Source: Faecalicoccus acidiformans (GTDB lineage Bacteria; Bacillota_I; Bacilli_A; Erysipelotrichales; Erysipelotrichaceae). Taken from it: a DNA stretch of 64,000 nucleotides. The stretch is from assembly GCF_014202635.1 (NCBI RefSeq), contig NZ_JACHHD010000003.1, positions 1 through 64,000 on the forward strand, given 5' to 3'. Each line of letters starts with the position of its first letter. The stretch's first letter is position 1. This document shows, piece after piece, positions 8,257 to 17,206 of this stretch. The notes beneath the pieces are model-generated. The model did no database searches and was not told the DNA's origin. It saw only the letters and a program-made list of their open reading frames with translations. Position numbers and translations under genes: made by a program.

Positions 8257-9573
8257 GTGTAAAAGTTATATCCCTAGCCAATTCAATTAGTCCTTAAACC
8301 AGTCTTCTCTTATCGTTTGTCCAAATCCTCGATGTATATGGTTCATATTCTTCTCGTTGTATCGATTAAATTGGATAACTAGATATTTCTCTTCTGATTG
8401 CTCCGTTGGAAACTGCTCCTTCTTTTTGAAGCTACGCTTAAGCTGCTTGTTATTTCCTTCGATCAGATTTGTAGAATAGATCGTTTGTCTAATACATTCA
8501 GGGTAGTCATAGAATGTGAACAGATTCTCATTGTTGCTTAGGCTTTTTACCATCGATGGATATTTGTGTTTCCATTTTTCGATAAACTGATCAAAAGCAC
8601 TTGATGCGTCTTCTTTCGTTTTGGAGCGATAGACTTCTTTGAAGTCATTAGCCACCTCTTTTCGGTCAGAGACCCTTGTCTTGGCACATAAATTTCTTTG
8701 GATATGAACCAAGCATCTTTGGATATTGGATGCTGGAAAGGACTCGCTTATTACATTTTCCATTCCAGATAAACCATCTGTGCAGAACAAAGAAACACGT
8801 TCCACCCCTCTGGATCTAAGATCTTCCAAAAGTTCTTTCCAGATTTCAGAGGATTCGTTAGGAGCTATCTTGTAGCCTAAGATTTCTTTGGTTCCTTCTA
8901 GTGTGATCCCAAGTGCTATATGAACCATCTCTCGAGATACCGTGTCTCGTCGCAAGGCCATGGACGTACCATCAAGATAGATCACTGGATATTCTTTATT
9001 GAGCGTTCTATTCTTGAATGAATCGATACATTCCAAGGTCTTGTCGGTAATGTTGGAAATCGTCTGCTTGGAATAGTGATGTCCGCACAATTTTCGAATG
9101 ATGGTGCAGATTTCAGAATTGCTCATTCCTTCTTCAAAAAGATCAAGGATGGTGGCTTCTGTTGAAAAGTCTCGTCTTCTATATTTAGGAATAAGGGAAG
9201 TAAAGAATTCACCGAGTCTGTCTCTAGGGATACGAAGTGTGAGAGGACCATACTTTGTGTCCAGCTTCCTTTCATAGAATCCGTTTCTAGAATTTTGACT
9301 ATCGGTTCTTTGATAAGGTTCATAATCCAAAAAAGCAGTGAGTTCATAGGCTAATATTTCATTTAGAGACTTTTCGAGTTCAGAGCGGAAAAGTTCAGAA
9401 ACAGCTTGTTCGAAAGCAGGAAGATTGTTGTCATTAGTAAATAGGCTTTTCATCAAAGATGTAGTAAAATAGTTCATGGGTATATTCCTTTCGTAAATTG
9501 TTTTTGGTCGAACTAATTTTACTAAGGATATACCTTTTTTTTATCTTTAAAGAAAATCACTTTTACACAAAAT
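8257..9573 (-). mobile_element. IS256-family insertion sequence
   Basis: A full-length transposase is bracketed by related ends: TGTGTAAAAGTTAT near 8258 and, in reverse complement, TGTGTAAAAGTGAT near 9560-9573. Exact borders are uncertain and I found no clear target duplication. The right end overlaps the 3' end of the EamA gene, which it truncates. Confidence 0.7.
8287..9477 (-). CDS. IS256-family (mutator-type) transposase
   Basis: The 396-residue protein is of full family length. The DDE core is visible: Asp in VIYLDGTSMALRRD, Asp in VSLFCTDGLSGMENVI with the nearby signature CLVHIQRN, and a Glu in STNLIEGNNKQLKR. It starts with ATG at 9477 after GAAAGGAATATACCC. No frame break is visible, so this may be the only active transposase in the window. 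It cuts and joins the ends of its own element. Confidence 0.9.
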   Translation of the reverse strand: MNYFTTSLMKSLFTNDNNLPAFEQAVSELFRSELEKSLNEILAYELTAFLDYEPYQRTDSQNSRNGFYERKLDTKYGPLTLRIPRDRLGEFFTSLIPKYRRRDFSTEATILDLFEEGMSNSEICTIIRKLCGHHYSKQTISNITDKTLECIDSFKNRTLNKEYPVIYLDGTSMALRRDTVSREMVHIALGITLEGTKEILGYKIAPNESSEIWKELLEDLRSRGVERVSLFCTDGLSGMENVISESFPASNIQRCLVHIQRNLCAKTRVSDRKEVANDFKEVYRSKTKEDASSAFDQFIEKWKHKYPSMVKSLSNNENLFTFYDYPECIRQTIYSTNLIEGNNKQLKRSFKKKEQFPTEQSEEKYLVIQFNRYNEKNMNHIHRGFGQTIREDWFKD

Positions 9574-10440
9574 ATTCTATGCTATCGATTAAAGATCCAA
9601 TTAAGAAAAATACAGAGATACTTTTACGTAACGTTAATGTAATCCCAAATATAATAATATCAACAAATAGACTTGTAATCGGTTCAAACAATGATAACAT
9701 TGCAGATGTTTGTGCTCCTACAGATCTAGTTCCATTTTGTAAGAAAATTAGGGCACATGTACTTAAAATTGCGATTATCACTAGAGTAATCACTGAATTA
9801 TTATTGATAAGAAACGAATTGCCTATAAATAAAATCAACCCTCCATATAACAAAGCACTACCAATTGTATTTATAATCGATAAGCATAACATTTTAGTAT
9901 GTTCTAAATTGAGTTTTTCCAACGAGTATAAATATATAGCATATGTTAACGAAGATAAAAAAGCTAATGATATTCCCTTTATTGAATCCCCTATATCATC
10001 AATAAACCCTAATACACCGAATATAGCTATAAATATCGAAATACAAATGTATTTATTTGGATACATTCTTTTATCTATACAATTTAAACAAATCACAAAT
10101 AATGGATATAGAAAATGAATTGATGTTGCGGTTCCTGGCGATATACTGGCGATATATATTTATAAGAAATATTTAAAAATAGCATCGTAACTGCTGCAGG
10201 AATAACACAAAAGAATACTGATTTAATAAATTCACTTAAAGAGAGCAAAGTATTATTTTTAGACTTATTCCATAAAAATAATAGAAATGGAATACCTAGT
10301 AAATATCTATATAAAGAGACAATTACTGGAGACATTCCATTATTAATGAGATTGACTGATAAGGCTGGAATAAATCCATAAATAATCGCAGAAATTAATA
10401 TTTGAAACTTATTTTTCAATACAATTTTTTTCAGATTCAA
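9563..10440 (-). pseudogene. EamA/DMT-family transporter, frameshifted and 3'-truncated
   Basis: The first part (to about 10157) encodes three or four EamA membrane helices (LISAIIYGFIPALSVNLI, then MLFLNISYKYISP). It then loses frame because an 11-base unit is tandemly duplicated at 10135-10156. With one copy removed the frame reads KYISPGTATSIHFLYPLFV and joins the second part, which runs through the remaining helices (ALIFLQNGTRSVGAQTSAML). The 3' end runs into the IS256 terminus at about 9563. Members of this family export or import small metabolites. The start overlaps the end of the M20 gene, which suggests it once was the last gene of the PTS operon. Confidence 0.85.
10135..10156. repeat. 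11-bp tandem duplication causing frameshift
   Basis: CTGGCGATATA occurs twice in a row on the plus strand. Eleven is not a multiple of three, so the duplication breaks the EamA frame; deletion of one copy would restore it. Confidence 0.9.
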
Positions 10441-11608
10441 TTCTATTTCTAAGTTCTGCCTTTGCTTCTTCGATTATTGTGTCATTTTTTAATAGTTCTA
10501 TCACTGTCCTTGATAAACTTTTCATCGTAACTAAAATACATCGCTTACCTGCATTTGTAGATGCTAATTCTCTAAAATTAGGTGTGTGATTTGAAATTTT
10601 ATAATCTGGAAAAATAGTTACATATGGATTACAAATAGGTATATATCTTGAAACATTACCTAAATCTTCACCACCATAATCTACTGGCATACCATCTAAT
10701 AGAGGTTCTCCAATATCTATTAATTCTTTTCTACAAACTTCTGATAAAATCGTGTTAGGAACACGTCCTTGATAGCCATCATTAACGACTAAATTTGTTT
10801 CACACCCTAAAGCATCGCCACACCCTTTTGCACAGTTAACAATTCTTTTTTCTAGTTCCTCTAAATATGTAAAATTGAAACAAGCTAATGAGCATTTCAG
10901 TTGAGCTTTATCTGGAATTAATCCAGTTTCTTGACCCCCATCTGTAATAATACAAGAGAATCTAGCATCACTTTTAAAATGTTGTCGTAGTAATCCTGAT
11001 GCCACACAAAATAAATTAGCAGCACTCAGAGCATTGACACCATTATCAGGATGACTACCAGCATGAGATGATTTACCTTCATAATCAATAATAATTTGTT
11101 TACTTGATAAACAAGCCCCTGCTAATCTAGTTAGATCACTTGTTGGATGCATAAAAACTATTGCATCTATATTGTCAAAATAATGATTTTTTAACATTAT
11201 GATTTTACCGCCACCATCTTCTTCTGCGGGGGTTCCTAATACATAGATTGAACCAGATATATGATATTTATCAATAACCTCCTTAAGTACTAGTGCTGTT
11301 CCAACAGCACTAGCACAAATTAAATTATGTCCACATCCATGTCCTAAACCTGGCAGAGCATCATATTCTGAAATAATCCCGATATTTGATCCACCACGAT
11401 CATATTTAGCAATAAATGCTGTTTCTAATTCTTCTACATTATCATCTATTTCAAATCCAGCTTGGCGTAGAATTTCGATTTGTTGTTCCTTTGCATAATA
11501 TTCTTGGAAAGAAAGCTCTGGTTTTGAATGAATATCTAAAGAAAATTCCCAAATTTTATCTAAAATATTTTCAGCCAATTGATCACAATCTTTTTTAATC
11601 TCTTTCAT
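10409..11608 (-). CDS. M20 family metal-dependent amidohydrolase
   Basis: The 399-residue protein has the M20D layout (aminoacylase / p-aminobenzoyl-glutamate hydrolase group): metal-binding GHGCGHN near residue 92, the Glu pair of GTPAEEDGGG near 125, the dimerisation domain with GKSSHAGSHPDNGVNAL, and a C-terminal metal-ligand region around NHTPNF. The family removes acyl or aminoacyl groups from amide substrates in the cytoplasm. It starts four bases after the EIID stop, so it is very probably cotranscribed with the PTS genes. I infer that it acts on the imported or a related compound, but the substrate is unknown. Confidence 0.85.
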   Translation of the reverse strand: MKEIKKDCDQLAENILDKIWEFSLDIHSKPELSFQEYYAKEQQIEILRQAGFEIDDNVEELETAFIAKYDRGGSNIGIISEYDALPGLGHGCGHNLICASAVGTALVLKEVIDKYHISGSIYVLGTPAEEDGGGKIIMLKNHYFDNIDAIVFMHPTSDLTRLAGACLSSKQIIIDYEGKSSHAGSHPDNGVNALSAANLFCVASGLLRQHFKSDARFSCIITDGGQETGLIPDKAQLKCSLACFNFTYLEELEKRIVNCAKGCGDALGCETNLVVNDGYQGRVPNTILSEVCRKELIDIGEPLLDGMPVDYGGEDLGNVSRYIPICNPYVTIFPDYKISNHTPNFRELASTNAGKRCILVTMKSLSRTVIELLKNDTIIEEAKAELRNRIESEKNCIEK

Positions 11609-11612
11609 AGTT

Positions 11613-12437
11613 TTATCCTAAAATACCGAAGAAACTTGCAATCATAGAAATAATGATAACTGAGAAGATTACTGTATTATATCCAACTTTTTTCTTAGTG
11701 AATGCAAAATAAATTCCGAAAATTGCAATTAGCGGTAACATTCCCATTACAATTGAGTCTAAAATATCTTGTAAAACAATTGGATTCGCATTTTCAAATT
11801 CAAATACTAGAGGAGTCTTCACTGAAACATATGAACTTGATAAAGCTCCCATCATGAATAATCCTAAAATACTAGCTCCGGTAATGACTGTATTAATAGT
11901 ACCACTCTTCATTAGTTTCATTACAGCATCTTTACCTAAAGTATATCCAAATTTTAGTAAGAACCATCCTGCTATATAAGTTATAATGGCAAATAAGAAT
12001 GGAAATACACCTCCAATAGGGTTTCCTTGTAAAGCAAATGTACATCCAAGTGCATAGATAATAGGTTTAATTGTACCCCATACTAACGTATCACCTATAC
12101 CAGCAAGAGGCCCCATCAATCCTGTTTTAATACCAGTAATAATTTGTCCTGGCACTGCATGAGAAACCGCATTTTCTTCTTCCATAGATAATACAATTCC
12201 TTGAACCATCCCACCCATAGTTCCTTCAGAGTTGTAAAATTCCAAGTGACGAACCAATGCTTCTTTAAACTCATCGTCATTTTTGTAAAGCTTTCTTAAT
12301 ATTGTACTACTCGCATTACAAAATGCTAGAGCTTGTAATCTATCATAGGAGTTAGATAGTTCCGTTGAGAAATACCAACGATTCCACACCGTAAATAAAT
12401 CTTTTTTTGTTAATACTTTATTATTATCTGTAGTCAT
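11613..12437 (-). CDS. PTS mannose-family transporter, EIID subunit
   Basis: A 274-residue membrane component with the EIID pattern: LTKKDLFTVWNRWYFSTELSNSYDRLQ at the N-terminus, MGGMVQGIVLSMEEENA, then MGPLAGIGDTLVWGTIKPI and several C-terminal hydrophobic helices. With EIIC it forms the membrane channel of the mannose-type phosphotransferase system. The start is ATG at 12437, nine bases after AGGAGG, which itself lies in the last codons of EIIC; an upstream start would overlap EIIC. Confidence 0.92.
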   Translation of the reverse strand: MTTDNNKVLTKKDLFTVWNRWYFSTELSNSYDRLQALAFCNASSTILRKLYKNDDEFKEALVRHLEFYNSEGTMGGMVQGIVLSMEEENAVSHAVPGQIITGIKTGLMGPLAGIGDTLVWGTIKPIIYALGCTFALQGNPIGGVFPFLFAIITYIAGWFLLKFGYTLGKDAVMKLMKSGTINTVITGASILGLFMMGALSSSYVSVKTPLVFEFENANPIVLQDILDSIVMGMLPLIAIFGIYFAFTKKKVGYNTVIFSVIIISMIASFFGILG

Positions 12438-12441
12438 CTTA

Positions 12442-13182
12442 TTAAGCCTCCTTTTTTGATTTCTCAAAAATCACTAATAGAGCAAGACATGTTCCAAAAA
12501 TAGCTGTTGCCATATTGTTCAATCCTAAATATTGAACAGCAAAGAAACCAATAAAGAAATATGGTAGTAATTTTGGTTTACCAATGGTAATTAAAATAAT
12601 CGCAAATCCCATAGCTGGTAATATACCACCTGCTACAGAGAAACCTGTAATAATAAATTCTGGTAATGATTCAATTAGAGAAATTACAGAATCTGTACCT
12701 AATAATGAAATCAAAAATACAGGAACAAATCTTAAAAAGAAAATTACAATTTCAGGATAAATATAAGCACATTTGAAAATTCCTTTGATATCTCCTTTTT
12801 GCGCTAATTCATCAGCTTTACGTACCCAAATAGAGTTTGATGTTCTACGCAATTGATCCAAGAAAACACCTAATACACCAAATGGAACTGCAAGAGCTAC
12901 TGCTGCATTTGCATCTAATCCTGATTTCATCGCAATAGGAATTGCGATAACTGCAGCTAAAGCATTATCTGCTGGCATATTTCCACCAGTGGAAATCATG
13001 CCCAAATATACCAATTGAATACTTGCTCCTAATGCTAGCCCTGTTATCATATCACCAAAAAATAAACCAAACATAAATCCAATAAACAATCCAGAACCTA
13101 AAGAAGATTCCAATGTATAACCAACTTTACAAGATGATAGCCAATATACAAATCCACTAAATAACGCTAATCCGACATCCAT
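12442..13182 (-). CDS. PTS mannose/sorbose-family transporter, EIIC subunit
   Basis: A 246-residue, almost wholly hydrophobic protein with the EIIC features ALGASIQLVYLGMISTGGNMPAD and AMKSGLDANAAVALAVPFG. It recognises and translocates the sugar together with EIID. It is the third PTS gene of the operon, 11 bases after EIIB. Nothing in the sequence names the substrate directly. Confidence 0.92.
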   Translation of the reverse strand: MDVGLALFSGFVYWLSSCKVGYTLESSLGSGLFIGFMFGLFFGDMITGLALGASIQLVYLGMISTGGNMPADNALAAVIAIPIAMKSGLDANAAVALAVPFGVLGVFLDQLRRTSNSIWVRKADELAQKGDIKGIFKCAYIYPEIVIFFLRFVPVFLISLLGTDSVISLIESLPEFIITGFSVAGGILPAMGFAIILITIGKPKLLPYFFIGFFAVQYLGLNNMATAIFGTCLALLVIFEKSKKEA

Positions 13183-13193
13183 GATTTTCTCTC

Positions 13194-13694
13194 CTATTCT
13201 AAATTAAAGTTATATTTTTCTAAAACCTTTTTAAATGACATCTTTGCTTCTTCTGGAACTTGTTGTAAATATATCTCTGTTCCATTATCAGACATATGTT
13301 TTAATAAACTTGCATCGTGATCATTTAAAGTAATAGGACCATAAACATTTATTCGTCCTGGAGCTGATCCTAATCCTCCAATTTGAAGTTCATCAATTTT
13401 AAATCCATGAGAGTATGCTTTATATACTTGATCGACATTTTTAAATAAAACTAAAACTTTACCTTGTGCAAAAGTTTCATCATTCATCTTTTCAATCGCT
13501 TGCACTACAGAATAAACTCGCACTTTTGATCCAACTGGAGCACTCATTTCATAAATACTAGCCATAAAATCATCTTGAGATAAATCATCATCAATAATGA
13601 CAATTTCATTTCCAGTAATCTGTCCAAACCATTTTGTTATGACTTGACCATGTATCAATCGAAAATCTAATCGTATTAACCTAATATCAAACAT
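13194..13694 (-). CDS. PTS mannose-family EIIB subunit
   Basis: A 166-residue cytoplasmic protein with the EIIB core: RLDFRLIHGQVITKW contains the phospho-accepting His, followed by NEIVIIDDDLSQDDF and the C-terminal LQQVPEEAKMSFKKVL. It takes phosphate from EIIA and passes it to the sugar. All catalytic features are present. Spacing to its neighbours is 7 and 11 bases. Confidence 0.92.
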   Translation of the reverse strand: MFDIRLIRLDFRLIHGQVITKWFGQITGNEIVIIDDDLSQDDFMASIYEMSAPVGSKVRVYSVVQAIEKMNDETFAQGKVLVLFKNVDQVYKAYSHGFKIDELQIGGLGSAPGRINVYGPITLNDHDASLLKHMSDNGTEIYLQQVPEEAKMSFKKVLEKYNFNLE

Positions 13695-13701
13695 AATAAT
13701 C

Positions 13702-14115
13702 TCATCTCTTTCTTAATTTTAATTCTTGAAATCTTTTTTTTACATCATGACCACTATTTGATAAAGTATCAAGAGCTGTCATTTTAAGTTGCTCAACCGT
13801 AAGTGATTGCAATAATGAATAAGTTTCAATTAGCATTGCAAGATTCAAGCCAGAAACTATTTCATAATTATCTCGTGGTATAGATGTAGCCATATTACAT
13901 GGTGTTCCACCAAATAAATCCACTAAACATAAAACTCCACAATCTTCATGTTCGTCTAAATATTCAGTCATTAAACTCCTATATTGGAATGGATCCATTC
14001 CCTCTTTCAACGAAAAGTATTTAACATTTTCTGTTTTTCCAATGATCATTTCTGCTGAATGGATAATTTCTTTTCCAAAATCACCGTGTGTACAAATTAT
14101 TAATAAATTCTTCAT
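13702..14115 (-). CDS. PTS mannose-family EIIA subunit
   Basis: A 137-residue EIIA of the Man family. The start LLIICTHGDFGKEI contains the active His, and the Gly-rich VLCLVDLFGGTPCNMA loop is typical. It receives phosphate from HPr. ATG at 14115 sits five bases after GGATG; an in-frame ATG at 14127 is also possible. It is a separate polypeptide here, not fused to EIIB. Confidence 0.9.
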   Translation of the reverse strand: MKNLLIICTHGDFGKEIIHSAEMIIGKTENVKYFSLKEGMDPFQYRSLMTEYLDEHEDCGVLCLVDLFGGTPCNMATSIPRDNYEIVSGLNLAMLIETYSLLQSLTVEQLKMTALDTLSNSGHDVKKRFQELKLRKR

Positions 14116-14133
14116 TATTTCATCCATGATATA

Positions 14134-15030
14134 TTATTTCTTTATATAATCATGACCTCCAAATCCATTTCGTAATGCTGATAACATTTTATAAGCAAAA
14201 TTATCTTCAATCTTAGATTCATTACGTGCCATTAAACTCAATGCTATAACAGGAACTGGAACTTCCATTTCCAAAGCTGTTTGAACAGTCCACTTAGCCT
14301 CTCCGCTAGCATCGACAACACCCTTGATATCATCTAAGTTTGGATGTTCATGAAATTGCTTTTCCGCCAATTCCATAAGCCAGCTTCGCACTACAGAACC
14401 ATGATTCCAATTATTAGCAACTTTTTCTAAGTCGTAATCGAAGTTACTTTCTTTTAACACATGAAACCCTTCAGCTATAGCCTCCATCATTCCATATTCG
14501 ATCCCATTATGAACCATTTTCAGAAAATGTCCGCTACCTGAATGACCAGTATATAGACATCCATCCTTTTTAGCAATTGACTTAAATACATTTTCTAAGT
14601 AATCGTAAGCTTCTTGTTCTCCTCCGATCATTAAACACGCTCCATGCCTTGCACCAGATACTCCACCAGAAGTTCCAGCATCTAAAAGAATTATTCCTTT
14701 TTGTTTTAAATTATTTGCGCGTCGAATTGAATCATTATAATTTGAATTTCCAGCATCAATTATGATATCTTCGTTGGTTAGAAGATCTTTTAAACTATCT
14801 ATCGCATTCTCAGTCGGATTCCCGTTTGGAACCATCAACCATATAACTTTTCTTTTAGGAAGCTCACTAACTAAAGATTGGATTGAAGATACCACAGATA
14901 TACCTTGTTTTGAAGCTAACATTCTAGAATTATTATCTATATCATAACCAACTACTTCAACACCTTGGTCTAGTAAATTCAAAGCTATATTTGCCCCCAT
15001 TTTTCCTAAACCTACAACGCCGATTTTCAT
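14134..15030 (-). CDS. gnd: 6-phosphogluconate dehydrogenase, short (Gnd/YqeC-like) type
   Basis: The 298-residue enzyme oxidises and decarboxylates 6-phosphogluconate to ribulose 5-phosphate. Visible are the Rossmann motif GVVGLGKMGANIA (residues 3-15), the substrate loop DAGTSGGVSGARHGACLMIGG, and the catalytic region HSGSGHFLKMVHNGIEYGMMEA. The length fits the short, often NAD-dependent subfamily. As first gene of the operon before the four PTS genes it suggests that the PTS delivers 6-phosphogluconate, i.e. that gluconate is the sugar. A gluconate-specific mannose-type PTS next to gnd is known from enterococci, so this is a reasoned inference. Confidence 0.88.
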   Translation of the reverse strand: MKIGVVGLGKMGANIALNLLDQGVEVVGYDIDNNSRMLASKQGISVVSSIQSLVSELPKRKVIWLMVPNGNPTENAIDSLKDLLTNEDIIIDAGNSNYNDSIRRANNLKQKGIILLDAGTSGGVSGARHGACLMIGGEQEAYDYLENVFKSIAKKDGCLYTGHSGSGHFLKMVHNGIEYGMMEAIAEGFHVLKESNFDYDLEKVANNWNHGSVVRSWLMELAEKQFHEHPNLDDIKGVVDASGEAKWTVQTALEMEVPVPVIALSLMARNESKIEDNFAYKMLSALRNGFGGHDYIKK

Positions 15031-15183
15031 ATTATTCTCCTTTCTTTTTGCACTTTCATATTATCAGAAAAATTTTTTTCTGTAAATGTATATTTTAAAC
15101 AAAATATTTTTTATTATCGCTTTATAACCTTATTGCTTTATAACTTGATTATATATACAATTTATTATATAGGAGGCTAACAT
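15031..15183. promoter_or_regulatory. Divergent control region, gnd-PTS operon and RpiR gene
   Basis: This very AT-rich stretch separates gnd (minus) from the RpiR gene (plus). ATAGGAGG at 15170-15177 serves the regulator. Both promoters and any RpiR operator must lie here, but no single palindrome stands out. Confidence 0.5.
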
Positions 15184-16023
15184 ATGTCTGTAAAACTTAA
15201 AATTAAATCAATTTATCGCGATTGTAGTAAAACAGAGAAAGAAATAGCTGATTATATTCTACAAAATCCCAAAGAAGTCTCTAGAATGACCATTAATGAA
15301 ATAGCCAGTAATTTAAAATTTGCTGATTCCACTATATTTCAATTCACCAAAAAATTAGGCTATAAAGGTTTTCGAGATTTTCGTAATGATTTATTAACTG
15401 AAGAATTTGATACCGAAATTTCTATTCATGAAAATCTTAATAAAGACGACGACTGCTCTACCATCGCTAGACAAGTATTTGAATCAAGCATTCAGTCATT
15501 AAAGAGTACTTTCAAAATTCTTTCTTTTAGTGATATCGAACAAGCTTCTAAAATAATACTTAATTCTAATTTAACCTTTTTATTTGGTATTGGAGGTTCC
15601 AATGTAGTTTGCGCAGATGCATACCATAAATTGCTACGCTCTCCTGTTAAAGCCATTTACAGTTCTGATTACCATATACAATTAATGAACGCTGCCCTAA
15701 TGACTTCAAATGATTGCGCCTTTCTAGTATCACATTCTGGAATAACAAAAGAAATGATTCTAGTTGCCATAGAAATTAAAAAACACCATGCCAAATTAAT
15801 CTTAATCACGGGATATCCAAAATGCGAACTATCTAAATATGCAGATGTCGTTTTATATACAGTTGCTGATGAAACCAAATATAGAAGTGAATCCCTATCA
15901 AGTCGTATTGCTCAACTAGCTATTATTGATACATTATTTACTATAATTATGCTTAACGATGAAGAACTATCAAAATCAACACTACACAAAATTAGAGAAG
16001 TAATTAACGAAACTAAAGAATAA
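15184..16023 (+). CDS. RpiR-family transcriptional regulator
   Basis: A 279-residue regulator: N-terminal HTH domain (about 1-77; NEIASNLKFADSTIFQFTKKLGYKGFRDFR) and C-terminal SIS sugar-phosphate domain (about 120-250; FLFGIGGSNVVCADAYHKLLR, FLVSHSGITKEMILVA). Members sense phosphosugars and control their catabolic genes. Divergent placement beside gnd and the PTS operon makes these the probable targets, with 6-phosphogluconate or a related phosphosugar a likely effector. Confidence 0.88.
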   Translation: MSVKLKIKSIYRDCSKTEKEIADYILQNPKEVSRMTINEIASNLKFADSTIFQFTKKLGYKGFRDFRNDLLTEEFDTEISIHENLNKDDDCSTIARQVFESSIQSLKSTFKILSFSDIEQASKIILNSNLTFLFGIGGSNVVCADAYHKLLRSPVKAIYSSDYHIQLMNAALMTSNDCAFLVSHSGITKEMILVAIEIKKHHAKLILITGYPKCELSKYADVVLYTVADETKYRSESLSSRIAQLAIIDTLFTIIMLNDEELSKSTLHKIREVINETKE

Positions 16024-16353
16024 TATTTATTTTATACGAGTAATTTATTAAACTTATATATTTCAATATTCCAAGGTGTGAATATTTCCATTTCATCTTT
16101 GAAGATTGAGATAGCATAAAAGATCCAGAAAAAATACAAATGGAAACTGATGAAGAGTACTATATTATAACTTTACAATTTATTAAATAATCATTCTATG
16201 AGAGTGTAAACTTTTATTTAGAATTATAAGTTTTTCAAACAAGCCAGGTAATTCAGCGTGATAAAAAACTTTATATAATTTATAAGTTTTTACTTATTTT
16301 CGATAAAAACTTTTTGAAAAGAAAAGGAATGATCCATCTATGAACCATTCCTC
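16024..16353. other. Gap with hairpins, no gene seen
   Basis: AT-rich DNA. AAAAACTT and AAGTTTTT arms lie near 16264-16295, and GGAATG pairs with CATTCC at 16327-16352, which may terminate transcription from either side. Short coding-like scraps around 16100 are too brief to name. Confidence 0.4.
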
Positions 16354-16760
16354 TTATAATCGTTTTATACTATCTCTGTTTCCGGATATTTCTCGTCGAT
16401 CAATTCTTCCATTATCCTGTATAACACCTCGCAGAAGATGATCCGTTCCGGTTTCTACTGTTTCATTGGGTTTTCCTGTATCTTCCATGATGACTTTCTG
16501 ATCTTCACCAGTTGTCGCATCCGCTTTTGAAATCTTTACTTTTGTGATCTCATCTTTCTTAACTACCTTAGCTGGCTTGTCGCTATCATCAATAGTAAAA
16601 GTGATATCGGATGTCATAGTATAATCAATAAAGGCAAAATCTTCATGCAGAGTATATTCTTCATCGCTCTTCAATCCCCGAATCATTTGAGCTTCTTCGA
16701 TCAATTACCATGTTTCAATCCGATTTCCTTCTGCATCGAAAACCGATAACTAACCACCCG
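16354..16760 (-). pseudogene. Fragment of SpaA/Cna-B repeat surface protein
   Basis: The translation VFDAEGNRIETW, a stop, then IEEAQMIRGLKSDEEYTLHEDFA and DEITKVKISKADATTGE is one repeat unit of the prealbumin-like SpaA domains found in pilin backbones and LPXTG surface adhesins. Only about one unit is left; the signal peptide, further repeats and sorting signal are missing. A stop codon near 16703 splits it and the 3' end goes out of family sequence at VIMEDTGKPNE. It is a dead remnant. Confidence 0.7.
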
Positions 16761-16889
16761 GAACAATCCGCATACAGCAAGTTTATCCTATTTTTTTCTT
16801 GAAATGGCTGCGCTTTGCGCCTAAATTCAACATCTCTGTCTAGATTATACAACAATTTCTAGCTTTTTAGTATCATTTTGGTATCAAAT
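16761..16889. other. Spacer before MITE-like repeat
   Basis: No gene is visible. AGTATCATTTTGGTATCAAA at 16869-16888 resembles the TATCAAAA direct repeats near guaA at about 29996-30017, a type of sequence often found around integrase attachment sites. Confidence 0.3.
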
Positions 16890-16958
16890 TCTATACTGAA
16901 AAAATCGGGAAATAAGTTTTTTAAGTTTTGAAATGTCCTTTATTCATCGAGGCATAGA
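16890..16958. repeat. 70-bp MITE-like interspersed repeat, copy 1
   Basis: This 69-bp unit matches 27985-28054: TCTATACTGAAAAAATCGGG at the left, TGTCCTTTATTCAT in the right half, and a degenerate inverted end GGCATAGA. It has no coding capacity. Confidence 0.75.
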
Positions 16959-16999
16959 CTATTCACATCCAATTAAAATTTTTTAAAATATAAGATAAA

Positions 17000-17034
17000 A
17001 GAAAAACCTAGCAGAATTCATTTACTGCTAGGTT
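17000..17034 (-). terminator. Terminator of the mod-res-RHH operon
   Basis: AACCTAGCAG and CTGCTAGGTT form a 10-bp stem around a 10-base loop, followed on the minus strand by TTTTTC. It lies six bases after the stop codon of the small RHH gene, a standard Rho-independent signal. Confidence 0.9.
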
Positions 17035-17039
17035 GCACT

Positions 17040-17195
17040 CTATTTGTTGTTCTTTTTTAAGTATTCTTCCAAAGCTAACTCGACAATTGCTGTTTTTGTG
17101 AGTTTGGAATCACTGCTATACTGTTCTAACAATTGATAAATCTTATTATCAATCATAACGTTTAATGCTTTTGAATCTTTTTTAGGTCTGGGCAT
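17040..17195 (-). CDS. Small ribbon-helix-helix (CopG/Arc-type) protein
   Basis: This 51-residue gene begins with MPRPKKDSKALNVMIDNKIY, continues through a helix pair (LLEQYSSDSKLTKTAIVELALEEYL) and ends KKNNK. That is the beta-helix-helix pattern of RHH DNA-binding proteins. AGGAG, overlapping the stop codon of res, lies seven to eight bases before its ATG, and the operon terminator follows directly. I infer that it is the third gene of the type III R-M operon. It could control the operon, act as an antitoxin-like protein, or belong to a DNA-partition-type family; sequence alone does not decide. Confidence 0.8.
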   Translation of the reverse strand: MPRPKKDSKALNVMIDNKIYQLLEQYSSDSKLTKTAIVELALEEYLKKNNK

Positions 17196-17206
17196 AAACA
17201 TAACTC

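Noticed and set aside
8240-9585. Target-site duplication of the IS256 element
   Set aside because: Flanking 8-9 bases on the two sides do not match, so no duplication is claimed and borders remain approximate.
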